This document shows positions 9,200 to 17,875 of a stretch of DNA of 64,000 nt, one piece after another; the first letter of the stretch is position 1; every line of letters begins with the position of its first letter. The stretch covers positions 124,001 through 188,000 of the forward strand of contig NZ_BJDU01000004.1 of assembly GCF_005405305.1 (NCBI RefSeq). The letters run 5' to 3'. The notes under the pieces were generated by a model. That model did no database searches. It saw only the letters and a program-made list of their open reading frames with translations, and had not been told where the DNA came from. Origin of the DNA: Companilactobacillus formosensis. Lineage in GTDB: Bacteria; Bacillota; Bacilli; Lactobacillales; Lactobacillaceae. A program made the translations under genes and the position numbers.

Positions 9200-11827
9200 A
9201 TGTTAACTAATAAGAAATGCATGAAACTAGGAACGACTATTATTTCAGCGTTAGTATTAACGTCTTTATCAGGACAAACTGTGGAAGCTGCAACAACGAA
9301 TACTTCTGCTAGTTCAACGGCTACGCCAACAACTGCTACGACGGAGACAGTATCGCCAACAATAACGACCAGTGTGACAACCGCACCAACGACTTCAACG
9401 ACAGGTTCAACAACTTCAAGTTCAACAGTCCCAAGCTCAACAACTTCAAATACGGCAAGTGGGACTTCGACAACATCCAGTTCAACCACTGCACCAGAAA
9501 CAACGTCTACTACTACATCAGCACCAGCAACAACGCCAACGACTTCAACAACGAATACTTCAACAGCAAATACTACTGGTACAACTGCACCAACTGATAC
9601 AACTACAAGTGGTACAAGCACGCCAACAACCTCGACAACGGGTTCAACAACTGGAAATTCTTCAGCAGCTACTACCGGGACAGGTACGACAAGCCAAACT
9701 ACTTCTGGTAGTACTGCAGGAGCAACTTTACCAGCTTCAAGTTTGCCAGTAAGTGTTCCAACGGCATTACCCGGCGGTCAAACTAATATTACAGCTGATA
9801 CTGGAGGCTATAAGTTACCAGCTAATTTGACCGATAGTACTGTAGTTGATTTTTCAGATGCTACTTTGGCTGGGATGGTCAGACAGGCTCTAGGATTGAA
9901 GGCTACTGATCCAATCACAGTCGGAGATATCAAGAATTATCAACCGTTGACAGTTACTTTGACATTGGATGAATCACAATATTTGGCTCAAAATCCTGCT
10001 ACAGCCAATTTGACACAATCTGAATATACGCCAATTGAAAGTTTGGATGGGATGCAATACTTACAACTATTACCACACGATACGATTAGTTTTACTGGTA
10101 GATTAGGTTCAGATGCCAATGCTAATCCAAGTTTGGAACCTATGTATGGTATCAAACTCAATCAACTAGAATTGATTGGTAATTATAGTGACAATTCCAA
10201 GAAGGAAATTAATGTCAGTCAAATCGCTAAATTGGAAACACCAATTGGCAGTGCTTATTTTGCCGGAGACGATGGTTTCAATGGTATTACTAATGATGAA
10301 TTGAAGACTTTGGCACCTTGGGTCATTCAATTTTCTAATGATTCAACTGGCGGTAGTTTAGTTATGAATGGCAATACTATCAGTGACTTTTCACCACTAG
10401 GCGGTATCAATAGAAATACTAGTTTTAGCATCAATACAACTGGCGGTGTTTATGATCCAACTACCGTTTATGGTGTCGTCGGTCAACCAATGCAATTTAC
10501 TTCAACTCCGGTCAAAGGACTTGATGGTGAAGATGTTTCTTCAAATTACGGTTTCACTATGAATACTGCTAGTCCAGCTTACGGTGACTTGACTGCCAAA
10601 GGAAACGACACTTATGTAATTCAAAATCCTACTGGTTCATATGATGAATTAGTTTACGGTGATTCTGGATTTGATCCTAAATATAATCCTACTTACAATC
10701 TTGGCGGGGTACTAGTCAAACAATATGGTACTACTCAGTGGATCAACAATATGATCCATGCTCAACCAGTCGTATGGCAAACTGGTCCTAGTGTTGAAAT
10801 CAAATATACTAATAGTGATGGCACACCAATTTTGAATGCTAATGGTCAACCATTAACTAAAACTGTTACTGGAACAACGATTGGTGACAGCTTTGATTTG
10901 AGTGGTGATACTGCAATTGATGGCTATACTTTGGAAACTCCAACACCAGCATTGCAAGGTAAATATACACAAGATCCACAAACAATAACTTTGACATACA
11001 AAGCTATTCCTAAGTCAACTTATACTGGAACAACTAGTTCTGGTTCAACAACGACTCCATCAACACCAACTACTCCACCAACTTCTGATGATGAGGTACA
11101 ATCAAGAATTCCAGTAACTGTTGATTCTTTGTCTGGTCCTCAAACTGGAGAAAATGAACTCTTAGCTAGCTTAGGAGTTAAAGCAACAACAACTATTAAC
11201 GGTCAGAAATTTTACCAAGTAGGTTACGGACAATGGGTTGAAGCCAGTTCGTTTACTGATACTGAGTTTTCTAAACCCGGAACGGTCAGAACCTATAACA
11301 GTATCGTTGATTTGGTTGATGGCTCTGGTAAAGAAATTGGTAGAGTTGTATCTCCAAGTTCAGGTTGGAAATACAGTAAGATAGTGACAATTGACGGCAA
11401 TGATTACTATCAAGTAGCTACAAATGAATTCGTACCTGTAAAGAGTGGTATTCCTTATACTGCAGTACCAACAACTACTTCAGTTGCTCTCACGACTTCA
11501 ACACCAATTTATAATTCTAAAGGTGAAAGTATTGGAACGACTTTGTCAGCAAATACTAGTTGGAGAACCGATAGCTATGCCACAATCAACGGTGAAAAGA
11601 TGTATCGTGTCGCCACTGATGAATGGATTCCAGCTAGTTCATTAACAACTTATCAACCAATTACTTCTACTTATACAGCTAAGGGAGAAATTCCACTTTA
11701 TGATCATACAGGTAAATTGATTGGTAAAACTCTAGCTTCTGGAACATCTTGGAAGACTGATCAACTTGCTACTATCAATGGTCGAGAATATTATCGTGTT
11801 GCTACAAATGAATATGTTTTAGCTTAA
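9200..11827 (+). CDS. Large secreted adhesin-like protein, paralogue of 6478-8979, with extra SLAP repeat
   Basis: The 875-residue product has the same order as its upstream neighbour: signal peptide (to TVEAA), Thr/Ser-rich stalk (about 32-195), LRR-like region (about 205-400; IESLDGMQYLQLLP, TISDFSPLGGI), MucBP-like domain (about 529-605; VEIKYTNSDG, GYTLETP, TITLTYKA) and SLAP modules from about 635. It carries one more complete SLAP repeat at the C-terminus, ending YYRVATNEYVLA. ATG 9200 follows AAGAAAAGAG at good spacing; TTG 9173 and GTG 9191 are weaker alternatives. The blocks TINGEKMYRVATDEWIPAS are identical in both proteins, which suggests recent duplication or gene conversion. Function as an adhesin is inferred. 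Confidence 0.8.
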   Translation: MLTNKKCMKLGTTIISALVLTSLSGQTVEAATTNTSASSTATPTTATTETVSPTITTSVTTAPTTSTTGSTTSSSTVPSSTTSNTASGTSTTSSSTTAPETTSTTTSAPATTPTTSTTNTSTANTTGTTAPTDTTTSGTSTPTTSTTGSTTGNSSAATTGTGTTSQTTSGSTAGATLPASSLPVSVPTALPGGQTNITADTGGYKLPANLTDSTVVDFSDATLAGMVRQALGLKATDPITVGDIKNYQPLTVTLTLDESQYLAQNPATANLTQSEYTPIESLDGMQYLQLLPHDTISFTGRLGSDANANPSLEPMYGIKLNQLELIGNYSDNSKKEINVSQIAKLETPIGSAYFAGDDGFNGITNDELKTLAPWVIQFSNDSTGGSLVMNGNTISDFSPLGGINRNTSFSINTTGGVYDPTTVYGVVGQPMQFTSTPVKGLDGEDVSSNYGFTMNTASPAYGDLTAKGNDTYVIQNPTGSYDELVYGDSGFDPKYNPTYNLGGVLVKQYGTTQWINNMIHAQPVVWQTGPSVEIKYTNSDGTPILNANGQPLTKTVTGTTIGDSFDLSGDTAIDGYTLETPTPALQGKYTQDPQTITLTYKAIPKSTYTGTTSSGSTTTPSTPTTPPTSDDEVQSRIPVTVDSLSGPQTGENELLASLGVKATTTINGQKFYQVGYGQWVEASSFTDTEFSKPGTVRTYNSIVDLVDGSGKEIGRVVSPSSGWKYSKIVTIDGNDYYQVATNEFVPVKSGIPYTAVPTTTSVALTTSTPIYNSKGESIGTTLSANTSWRTDSYATINGEKMYRVATDEWIPASSLTTYQPITSTYTAKGEIPLYDHTGKLIGKTLASGTSWKTDQLATINGREYYRVATNEYVLA

Positions 11828-11833
11828 AGAAAT

Positions 11834-11864
11834 AGCCCCTACATTAATTTGTAGAGGCTTTTTT
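11834..11864 (+). terminator. Rho-independent terminator between convergent genes
   Basis: AGCCCCTACA pairs with TGTAGAGGCT (one mismatch), followed by TTTTTT. It lies directly before the 3' end of the convergent gene at 11866. Confidence 0.75.
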
Positions 11865-11865
11865 G

Positions 11866-13269
11866 TTATTTCTTTTGTTGTTTTTGTTGAATTAATTTAA
11901 CTTTTTCTAAAATACCCTTGTTGAAAGCTTTCATATACTCATCGCGATTGGCAAAATGTTTATTTTGGAGTTGATCTTGAACATCGACCCAATCGTAATA
12001 ATTGATAGGAATTTTATTTCTATTATTGTTTTTGACGTACAACTCGGCAAAATTAGGATCATCTTGAATCAAAGTTGTTAGCCAAATATAGTGAGTATCT
12101 TGGTATTGTAAATAGTACTGGTTCTTACTATCAATAGTATTTTGATATTCTGAATATTCAATTTGCATATCAAAAGTTTTACCGTAGTTTCTGGCAATTA
12201 AATCCATTCGTGCGCCCAATACTAAAGCAATCAAGGCAAAGACTGGGAAAATGTATTTTTCATAAGCATCAGTCAGTAAATCAATATTGATTACTATTAT
12301 AGTAGAAAAGAGTGCATAGGTTGCAAACATACATCTGGAACCAAAGGGTGAAACGACCAAAAATGGTGCGATAACAACGAAACCGGATAATAGTAGAAAA
12401 AGGTTGGCAATTCTTAATTTGATATTTCTTATTTTGTAAGAGTATAAGATAACGATGATACTGAATAATAATAGTAGAACTCCGACAGTAATCAGAGTTT
12501 TAGGTGTAAATTGTGTTTTTAAGTAATTAAACATCGTGTCGGATTTGGCTGAACCAGAAACTGAACGATAAGAATCTTTTCCAAATAAAATTTTTAAATA
12601 GGCACCATTGATAAACATGAAAAAGGCACCAATAATATTTCCTAAAAGAATCCAATTGAGAATTTTTTTGAATTCAGTTCCGAAATGTTTTCTTAAGAAA
12701 ATCCAAACTAGCACACTATTAAAACAGTTTAAAAGCGTTACGTGTTCGGCAAAAAATTGAGCAAAAATTGAAGCTAGAAAAATCAAAATGACTATAGTTC
12801 GATAATAATGAATTTCTTTGTCGTAATTTTTTAAGACTAAGTAAAGCATGAATAATGGAAAGACAACTGATGGAACGTAGTTAGCGAATCCTGCATGCCA
12901 ACCTAGAATTTGTTTAAAAATAACTTTTGGAGTTATTAAGATGGCAATTGTCATTAAAGATGAAGAAACTAATCCTAAAGATTTAGGAGTTTTTATTTGA
13001 TCTCTGATTTTTTGAACCAAAAAGACGATCAAAGTCATGAAAGTTCCATAAGCAATAAATGACAGTGGTTTGATTTTAGTAATGGAAATAACTAGTAAAT
13101 CTCCTAAATAACGTCCATCGTATTTCAGGAAGATGCCTTGAGGAAAATAGTTGCTACCGAAGTAAGTACCCCAATGCAAGTCATCGCCAAGTAGTGGCAT
13201 CCACAGACCAATCAGGCCGAAGATAATGAAAATGATGAAATAAAAACTTAGTTTAGCTGTTCTTGTCAT
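11866..13269 (-). CDS. Polytopic membrane protein of unknown function (DUF6056-like / glucosyltransferase-like)
   Basis: The 467-residue product has about twelve hydrophobic helices and an early loop with Gly-Asp-Asp-Leu-His (MPLLGDDLHWG), then Asp-Gly-Arg-Tyr-Leu-Gly (KYDGRYLGD). This pattern resembles the DUF6056/GtrII-like integral membrane glycosyltransferase group. The C-terminal 90 residues are soluble. I chose the ATG at 13269 because AGAGGA lies just upstream; an in-frame start at 13392 would add 41 residues without support. It is divergent from rbsD and convergent with the adhesin. The family name is tentative; a role in surface polysaccharide or lipoteichoic acid decoration is only an inference. 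Confidence 0.68.
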   Translation of the reverse strand: MTRTAKLSFYFIIFIIFGLIGLWMPLLGDDLHWGTYFGSNYFPQGIFLKYDGRYLGDLLVISITKIKPLSFIAYGTFMTLIVFLVQKIRDQIKTPKSLGLVSSSLMTIAILITPKVIFKQILGWHAGFANYVPSVVFPLFMLYLVLKNYDKEIHYYRTIVILIFLASIFAQFFAEHVTLLNCFNSVLVWIFLRKHFGTEFKKILNWILLGNIIGAFFMFINGAYLKILFGKDSYRSVSGSAKSDTMFNYLKTQFTPKTLITVGVLLLLFSIIVILYSYKIRNIKLRIANLFLLLSGFVVIAPFLVVSPFGSRCMFATYALFSTIIVINIDLLTDAYEKYIFPVFALIALVLGARMDLIARNYGKTFDMQIEYSEYQNTIDSKNQYYLQYQDTHYIWLTTLIQDDPNFAELYVKNNNRNKIPINYYDWVDVQDQLQNKHFANRDEYMKAFNKGILEKVKLIQQKQQKK

Positions 13270-13371
13270 ATTGTGTCCTCTCGAAGTATCTTTTACTAGG
13301 ATATATTCATTTCGGTTTTCTAGCAACAAAAAATCTATACTTGCTACTAGATATGTCATATTGATAAAATA

Positions 13372-13421
13372 TTTACGTAGATAATTGTGCATGTTAAGAT
13401 TGATTTTGCAAACGATTACAG
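13372..13421 (+). promoter_or_regulatory. rbsDK promoter with cre / LacI-family operator
   Basis: Candidate boxes TTTACG (13372-13377) and TAAGAT (13395-13400) are 17 bases apart. Directly downstream, TTGCAAACGATTACAG (13406-13421) matches the catabolite-responsive consensus WTGNNARCGNWWWCAW at 15 of 16 positions. Its place at the expected transcription start would block initiation, so CcpA repression, or control by an unlinked RbsR of the same family, is likely. Confidence 0.68.
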
Positions 13422-13437
13422 AAAAGGTGAAAATTTC

Positions 13438-13833
13438 ATGAAAAAAACAAGAGTTATCAACTCTAATATTTCACGTGTCATCGCTCAAATGGGCCATTTT
13501 GACACGCTGGGAATTGGTGATGCCGGAATGCCAGTTCCAGCAGATACTGAAAAAATTGATTTAGCAGTTGAAGCAGGCCTGCCTAGTTTCATGCAAGTGC
13601 TCGAAAATGTCTTGAGTGAATTAGAAGTGCAAAAAGTCTATTTGGCTGAAGAAATCAAAGTTCAAAATCCAGAACAACTGGCTGCTGTGAAAAAAGTTAT
13701 CGGTGATACACCAATTGAGTTTATTCCTCATGAAGAAATGAAGAAGGACTTGAGTAATACTAAAGCGTTCATTCGAACAGGAGAGGAAACACCATATTCA
13801 AATATCTTACTTGAAAGTGGCGTTGTTTTTTAG
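13438..13833 (+). CDS. rbsD: D-ribose pyranase
   Basis: The 131-residue product has the RbsD signature near the N-terminus ([27 protein letters not shown]), including the catalytic His of MGH, and the conserved end [13 protein letters not shown]. RbsD interconverts beta-pyranose and furanose forms of ribose so that ribokinase can use it. ATG 13438 has AAAAGGTGA upstream; the frame is open further upstream but that part is not RbsD-like. It is followed 14 bases later by rbsK. No ribose transporter (rbsU or rbsABC) or rbsR gene is adjacent in this window, so uptake must be encoded elsewhere. Confidence 0.93.
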   Translation: MKKTRVINSNISRVIAQMGHFDTLGIGDAGMPVPADTEKIDLAVEAGLPSFMQVLENVLSELEVQKVYLAEEIKVQNPEQLAAVKKVIGDTPIEFIPHEEMKKDLSNTKAFIRTGEETPYSNILLESGVVF

Positions 13834-13847
13834 AGAGGTTTTAAAAT

Positions 13848-14756
13848 ATGAAGAAAATTGTTGTATTAGGTTCAATTAATATCGATACTATTTTAAATAT
13901 TGCTCGTTTACCTTTACCTGGTGAAACAATGGCAATGCACGGTCGTTCCATTGCTGGTGGCGGAAAAGGTGCTAATCAAGCAATTGCGGCTGTTCGTGCC
14001 GGAGCAGAAACGTCATTTATTTCAAAAATTGGAAAAGATCATGCGGCTGACTTTATGATCGATACTTTTAAGTCAGATGGCTTAAATATTCAAAATGTTA
14101 CTGAAGACGATGTAGCAGGTACTGGTAAAGCTTATATTTTATTAGATGACAATGGTCAGAATAGTATTTTAATTTATGGTGGAGCTAACCAGACAATTAC
14201 GGTCGAAGATATTAGAAATGCTTCTGAAACAATCAAATCAGCTGACTGCTTGATCACTGAATTTGAAACACCCCTAGAAGCATCAACTGAAGCTTTTAAG
14301 ATTGCTAAAGAAAATAATGTTTTAACTATTTTAAATCCTGCTCCAGCTAAGCAAAATATTCCAGAAGAGTTGTTGAAGCTTACTGATATCATCGTTCCTA
14401 ACGAAACAGAAGCTCAAGCAATTACAGGAATTGAGGTTGTTGATGAGCCTTCAATGGTTCAAGCTGCAAAAAAAATGCACGCAATGGGTGTAAAGAATGT
14501 TATAATAACCGTCGGTGCTAATGGATCATTTTATTCACAATCTGAAAAGAGTGGTTTCGTTAATGCCTATAAAGTTAACACTGTTGATACAACAGCTGCC
14601 GGTGATACATTTATCGGATATCTAGCTTCTAAGTTGGATTCAGATTTAAGTAATATCGAGGAAGCGATGAAATTTGCTAGTAAAGCATCTTCTATTACAG
14701 TTCAAACTCAAGGTGCTCAGAATTCAATTCCTTATGTCAAAGATGTTGAAATTTAA
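13848..14756 (+). CDS. rbsK: Ribokinase
   Basis: The 302-residue PfkB-family kinase has the N-terminal signature GGGKGANQAIAA (about 39-50) and the C-terminal ATP/anion-hole motif DTTAAGDTFIGYLA with the catalytic Asp (about 250). It phosphorylates ribose to ribose 5-phosphate for the pentose phosphate/phosphoketolase route. Length is typical of RbsK. It follows rbsD with its own GAGAGG ribosome-binding site and shares the cre-controlled promoter. Confidence 0.93.
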   Translation: MKKIVVLGSINIDTILNIARLPLPGETMAMHGRSIAGGGKGANQAIAAVRAGAETSFISKIGKDHAADFMIDTFKSDGLNIQNVTEDDVAGTGKAYILLDDNGQNSILIYGGANQTITVEDIRNASETIKSADCLITEFETPLEASTEAFKIAKENNVLTILNPAPAKQNIPEELLKLTDIIVPNETEAQAITGIEVVDEPSMVQAAKKMHAMGVKNVIITVGANGSFYSQSEKSGFVNAYKVNTVDTTAAGDTFIGYLASKLDSDLSNIEEAMKFASKASSITVQTQGAQNSIPYVKDVEI

Positions 14757-14943
14757 GTATTTGTAAACGAAACTTTACTCTAAGTTCATTGTAATAATTG
14801 GTCAAACATGTTAATATAATAGTTGTATTTTTGAATGGTGAATGGTTCGAATGGTTTGAATGTTTCGTATTTTAGACTTTCTTCCATGATGTACCACGAA
14901 ATAATGCACAAAAAATATTTTAGTTATCAGGAGGAATAGTCTG
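14757..14943 (+). promoter_or_regulatory. Leader and probable promoter of the cold-shock gene
   Basis: A TATAAT at 14815-14820 is a likely -10 box, but the -35 box is weak (TTGTAA at 14789 gives a 20-base spacer). The implied 5' UTR of about 115 nt contains near-direct repeats of GAATGGT (14834-14865). Long leaders are usual for csp mRNAs, where they act in temperature-dependent stability. The ribosome-binding site is AGGAGGAAT just before the ATG. Confidence 0.5.
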
Positions 14944-15144
14944 ATGGAACACGGAACAGTTAAATGGTTTAACGCAGAAAAAGGCTATGGTTTTATTACA
15001 CGCGAAGATGGTAGTGACGTATTTGTTCACTTCTCAGCAATCCAAGGTGACGGTTACAAGACACTTGAAGAAGGTCAATCTGTAACATTCGATATCGAAG
15101 ATTCAGATCGTGGCCCACAAGCTTCAAACGTTGTTAAGGACTAA
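14944..15144 (+). CDS. cspA: Cold-shock protein (CSD family RNA chaperone)
   Basis: This 66-residue single-domain protein starts [18 protein letters not shown] and contains both RNA-binding motifs, RNP1 (KGYGFI) and RNP2 (VFVHFSA). Size and sequence are typical of Gram-positive Csp proteins, which bind single-stranded RNA and act as RNA chaperones or antiterminators. It is monocistronic, with a long leader and its own terminator. The family is certain; which csp paralogue it corresponds to in other species is not. Confidence 0.93.
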   Translation: MEHGTVKWFNAEKGYGFITREDGSDVFVHFSAIQGDGYKTLEEGQSVTFDIEDSDRGPQASNVVKD

Positions 15145-15161
15145 TTAATAAACTTTGAGCA

Positions 15162-15192
15162 AAAAGTCAACTCGTAAGAGTTGGCTTTTTTT
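15162..15192 (+). terminator. Rho-independent terminator of the csp gene
   Basis: AAGTCAACTC and GAGTTGGCTT pair around GTAA, followed by a run of seven T. Confidence 0.88.
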
Positions 15193-15287
15193 AATGCCTT
15201 TTTTTACTCTCACGATAATTTACATAAACTTTACAGTAACTAAACATTAAGAGTTTATGCTTAAGACTCAACATTGTGGGGGTCAAT

Positions 15288-16499
15288 ATGCAAAAAGCTT
15301 GGCAAAGAAATTTTAAAATTTTATGGTTTGGTAGCTTTATTACTGATATGGGCAATGCGATGACATTGCCTTTTGTTGTCTTATTCATTGATACATTAGG
15401 TGATTTTACCCAAACACAGCTGAATTTTTTAGGAGCAGCAGCTTTTTCTCTGACTTATTTAATGAAGGCATTCGTTTCGCCACTTTGGGGTCGTCTAGCT
15501 GATTTAAAGGGTCGGAAATTGATGTGTTTGAGAGCTTCCGGGGTGATGACGATAACAATTTTTATGGTAGGACTGTCGCCTAATGTTTGGTTTTTATTAT
15601 TCTTTCGAGCGTTACAAGGAGCTTTTTCGGGATATATCAACAATGCGAATGCTTTAATGTCGGTTTCTGCACCAAAGGGTATTCAAGGTCGAGTAATGAG
15701 TAAATTGGTGACTGGTAGTATCACAGGGACCTTGATAGGACCTTTGATTGGTAGTTTTTTGGCAACAGCGGTTGGTTATCGAGGGGCTTTTTTTCTAACG
15801 AGTTTTTTAATGGGATTGGTTTTTGTAACAACATTATTCGGTGTTAAAGAAAATTTTGTGCCCATCACGAAAGAAAAATTGCAGCCAGCTTTACCATTAA
15901 TGAAGAAAATTGGTTGGTCATTCTTTTTAGCCTTATTTTATTCGCTCTTAGCCATTCAAGCTACGACCAATGCAATTACACCAATGATAAGTTTATTAGT
16001 CCGAGAGCTTGATTCTCATGGTTCTAATTTAGTTCTTATCACTGGTATCGTCTCAGCTGCTCCTGGATTAGCAACAATTCTTATGGCAGGACTAGTTGGT
16101 CGATTAATTGACAGACTGGGAGCGTTAAAAAGTATGATTTTATTTTTACTCTTGGCAATATTCAGTTTGATAATGACCAGTTTGGTACAAAATGTTTGGG
16201 AATTGATCATTTTTCGATTTATTTTGGGGATTTCTGATGCAGCCTTGATTCCAGCAATTCAAGTTTTAACTGTACGAAATGTACCAAAACAAATCTTTGG
16301 ACGAGTTTTCAGTTATAATCAATCCGCACAGTCGTTTGGGAATGTTCTTGGTCCAATGCTTGCGGCTGTGATTGCTACAGGTCTAGGTTATAAAAGCATT
16401 TTCTTATTCTGCGCTATTTTAGAAGTTGTAGCCTTGATACTATGGGTTTTGTATACAAAACGGCAAGGCTTAAAACTTGATAGTCTAAGACATTTTTAA
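15288..16499 (+). CDS. MFS transporter, drug-efflux type
   Basis: The 403-residue product has twelve predicted membrane helices and the MFS motif A in loop 2-3 (GRLADLKGRK). A motif C-like glycine-rich stretch in helix 5 (SITGTLIGPLIGSFLATAVGY) is typical of drug:proton antiporters of the PmrA/TetA(P)/YttB type. I start at ATG 15288 behind GGGGGT rather than at the in-frame GTG 15276. It is a single gene between the csp terminator and a peptidoglycan hydrolase gene. The substrate cannot be told from sequence; multidrug export is the family norm. Confidence 0.83.
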   Translation: MQKAWQRNFKILWFGSFITDMGNAMTLPFVVLFIDTLGDFTQTQLNFLGAAAFSLTYLMKAFVSPLWGRLADLKGRKLMCLRASGVMTITIFMVGLSPNVWFLLFFRALQGAFSGYINNANALMSVSAPKGIQGRVMSKLVTGSITGTLIGPLIGSFLATAVGYRGAFFLTSFLMGLVFVTTLFGVKENFVPITKEKLQPALPLMKKIGWSFFLALFYSLLAIQATTNAITPMISLLVRELDSHGSNLVLITGIVSAAPGLATILMAGLVGRLIDRLGALKSMILFLLLAIFSLIMTSLVQNVWELIIFRFILGISDAALIPAIQVLTVRNVPKQIFGRVFSYNQSAQSFGNVLGPMLAAVIATGLGYKSIFLFCAILEVVALILWVLYTKRQGLKLDSLRHF

Positions 16500-16576
16500 A
16501 ATTCTTTTTCAAATCATAAAAAGTTCAAAGTTATCGGCTATAATTAGAGTTAATAAACTTAAAAGGGATAGATCAA

Positions 16577-17224
16577 TTGCCACAAAAGAGAAGATATACA
16601 GCGCACAAGAGTTATCGGCGCAAACGAAGCAAAAAAAATAATAATACAACTTTTATTTTGTTAGCCATCGTCGCTGTTTTTGTAATCAGCTTTTTTGGAT
16701 ACAGAAGATATGTCCAGTATCAAAACGAAACAAAGGTTGAAATGGTCCAGCAAGAGCACAATTCTTTCGTTAAAAAGGTGGCTCCATATGCAGTCGAATT
16801 AGGTGAAGAATATGGTGTTTTGCCTAGTATAACGATTGCTCAAGCAATATTAGAGAGTGATTGGGGTACTAGTACATTAGCTAGTCAGTATAATAATTAT
16901 TTTGGTATTAAGGGTGAAAATCCTGATAATACTAAGGTTTTACAGACGAAGGAATATACTAATGGTCAATGGACAACCATCAACGGGCGTTTTCGGGTTT
17001 ATTCGGATTTTCGTGAGTCAATGAAGGATCATACAAAATTGTTAGTAAATGGTACCTCGTGGAATCCGCAACAATATAGGCAAGTTCTTCAATCGAAGAA
17101 TTATATCGATGCGGCAGTTGCGTTACAAACTGATGGATATGCGACTGATCCTGGTTACACAAGTAAAATTATTCGGATTATACAGAAATATAATCTAAAA
17201 AAATACGATCAAGGTATCAAGTGA
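16577..17224 (+). CDS. Membrane-anchored endo-beta-N-acetylglucosaminidase (GH73)
   Basis: The 215-residue protein starts at TTG 16577 behind AAGGGAT. A very basic N-terminus precedes one membrane helix (about 27-44) that anchors it facing outward. Residues about 65-210 are a GH73 glucosaminidase domain: the catalytic Glu is in QAILESDWG, and NNYFGIKG, YSDFRESMKDH and the C-terminal GYATDPGYTSKI block are all conserved. It cleaves peptidoglycan glycan strands next to GlcNAc and probably serves in wall remodelling or cell separation. No wall-binding repeats are fused, unlike many autolysins. Confidence 0.88.
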   Translation: MPQKRRYTAHKSYRRKRSKKNNNTTFILLAIVAVFVISFFGYRRYVQYQNETKVEMVQQEHNSFVKKVAPYAVELGEEYGVLPSITIAQAILESDWGTSTLASQYNNYFGIKGENPDNTKVLQTKEYTNGQWTTINGRFRVYSDFRESMKDHTKLLVNGTSWNPQQYRQVLQSKNYIDAAVALQTDGYATDPGYTSKIIRIIQKYNLKKYDQGIK

Positions 17225-17260
17225 AAATCAAAGTATGATAGACTCTAATTATTCTATTAA

Positions 17261-17857
<597 letters not shown>

Positions 17858-17875
17858 TAATAGGAAGGTGGAATT

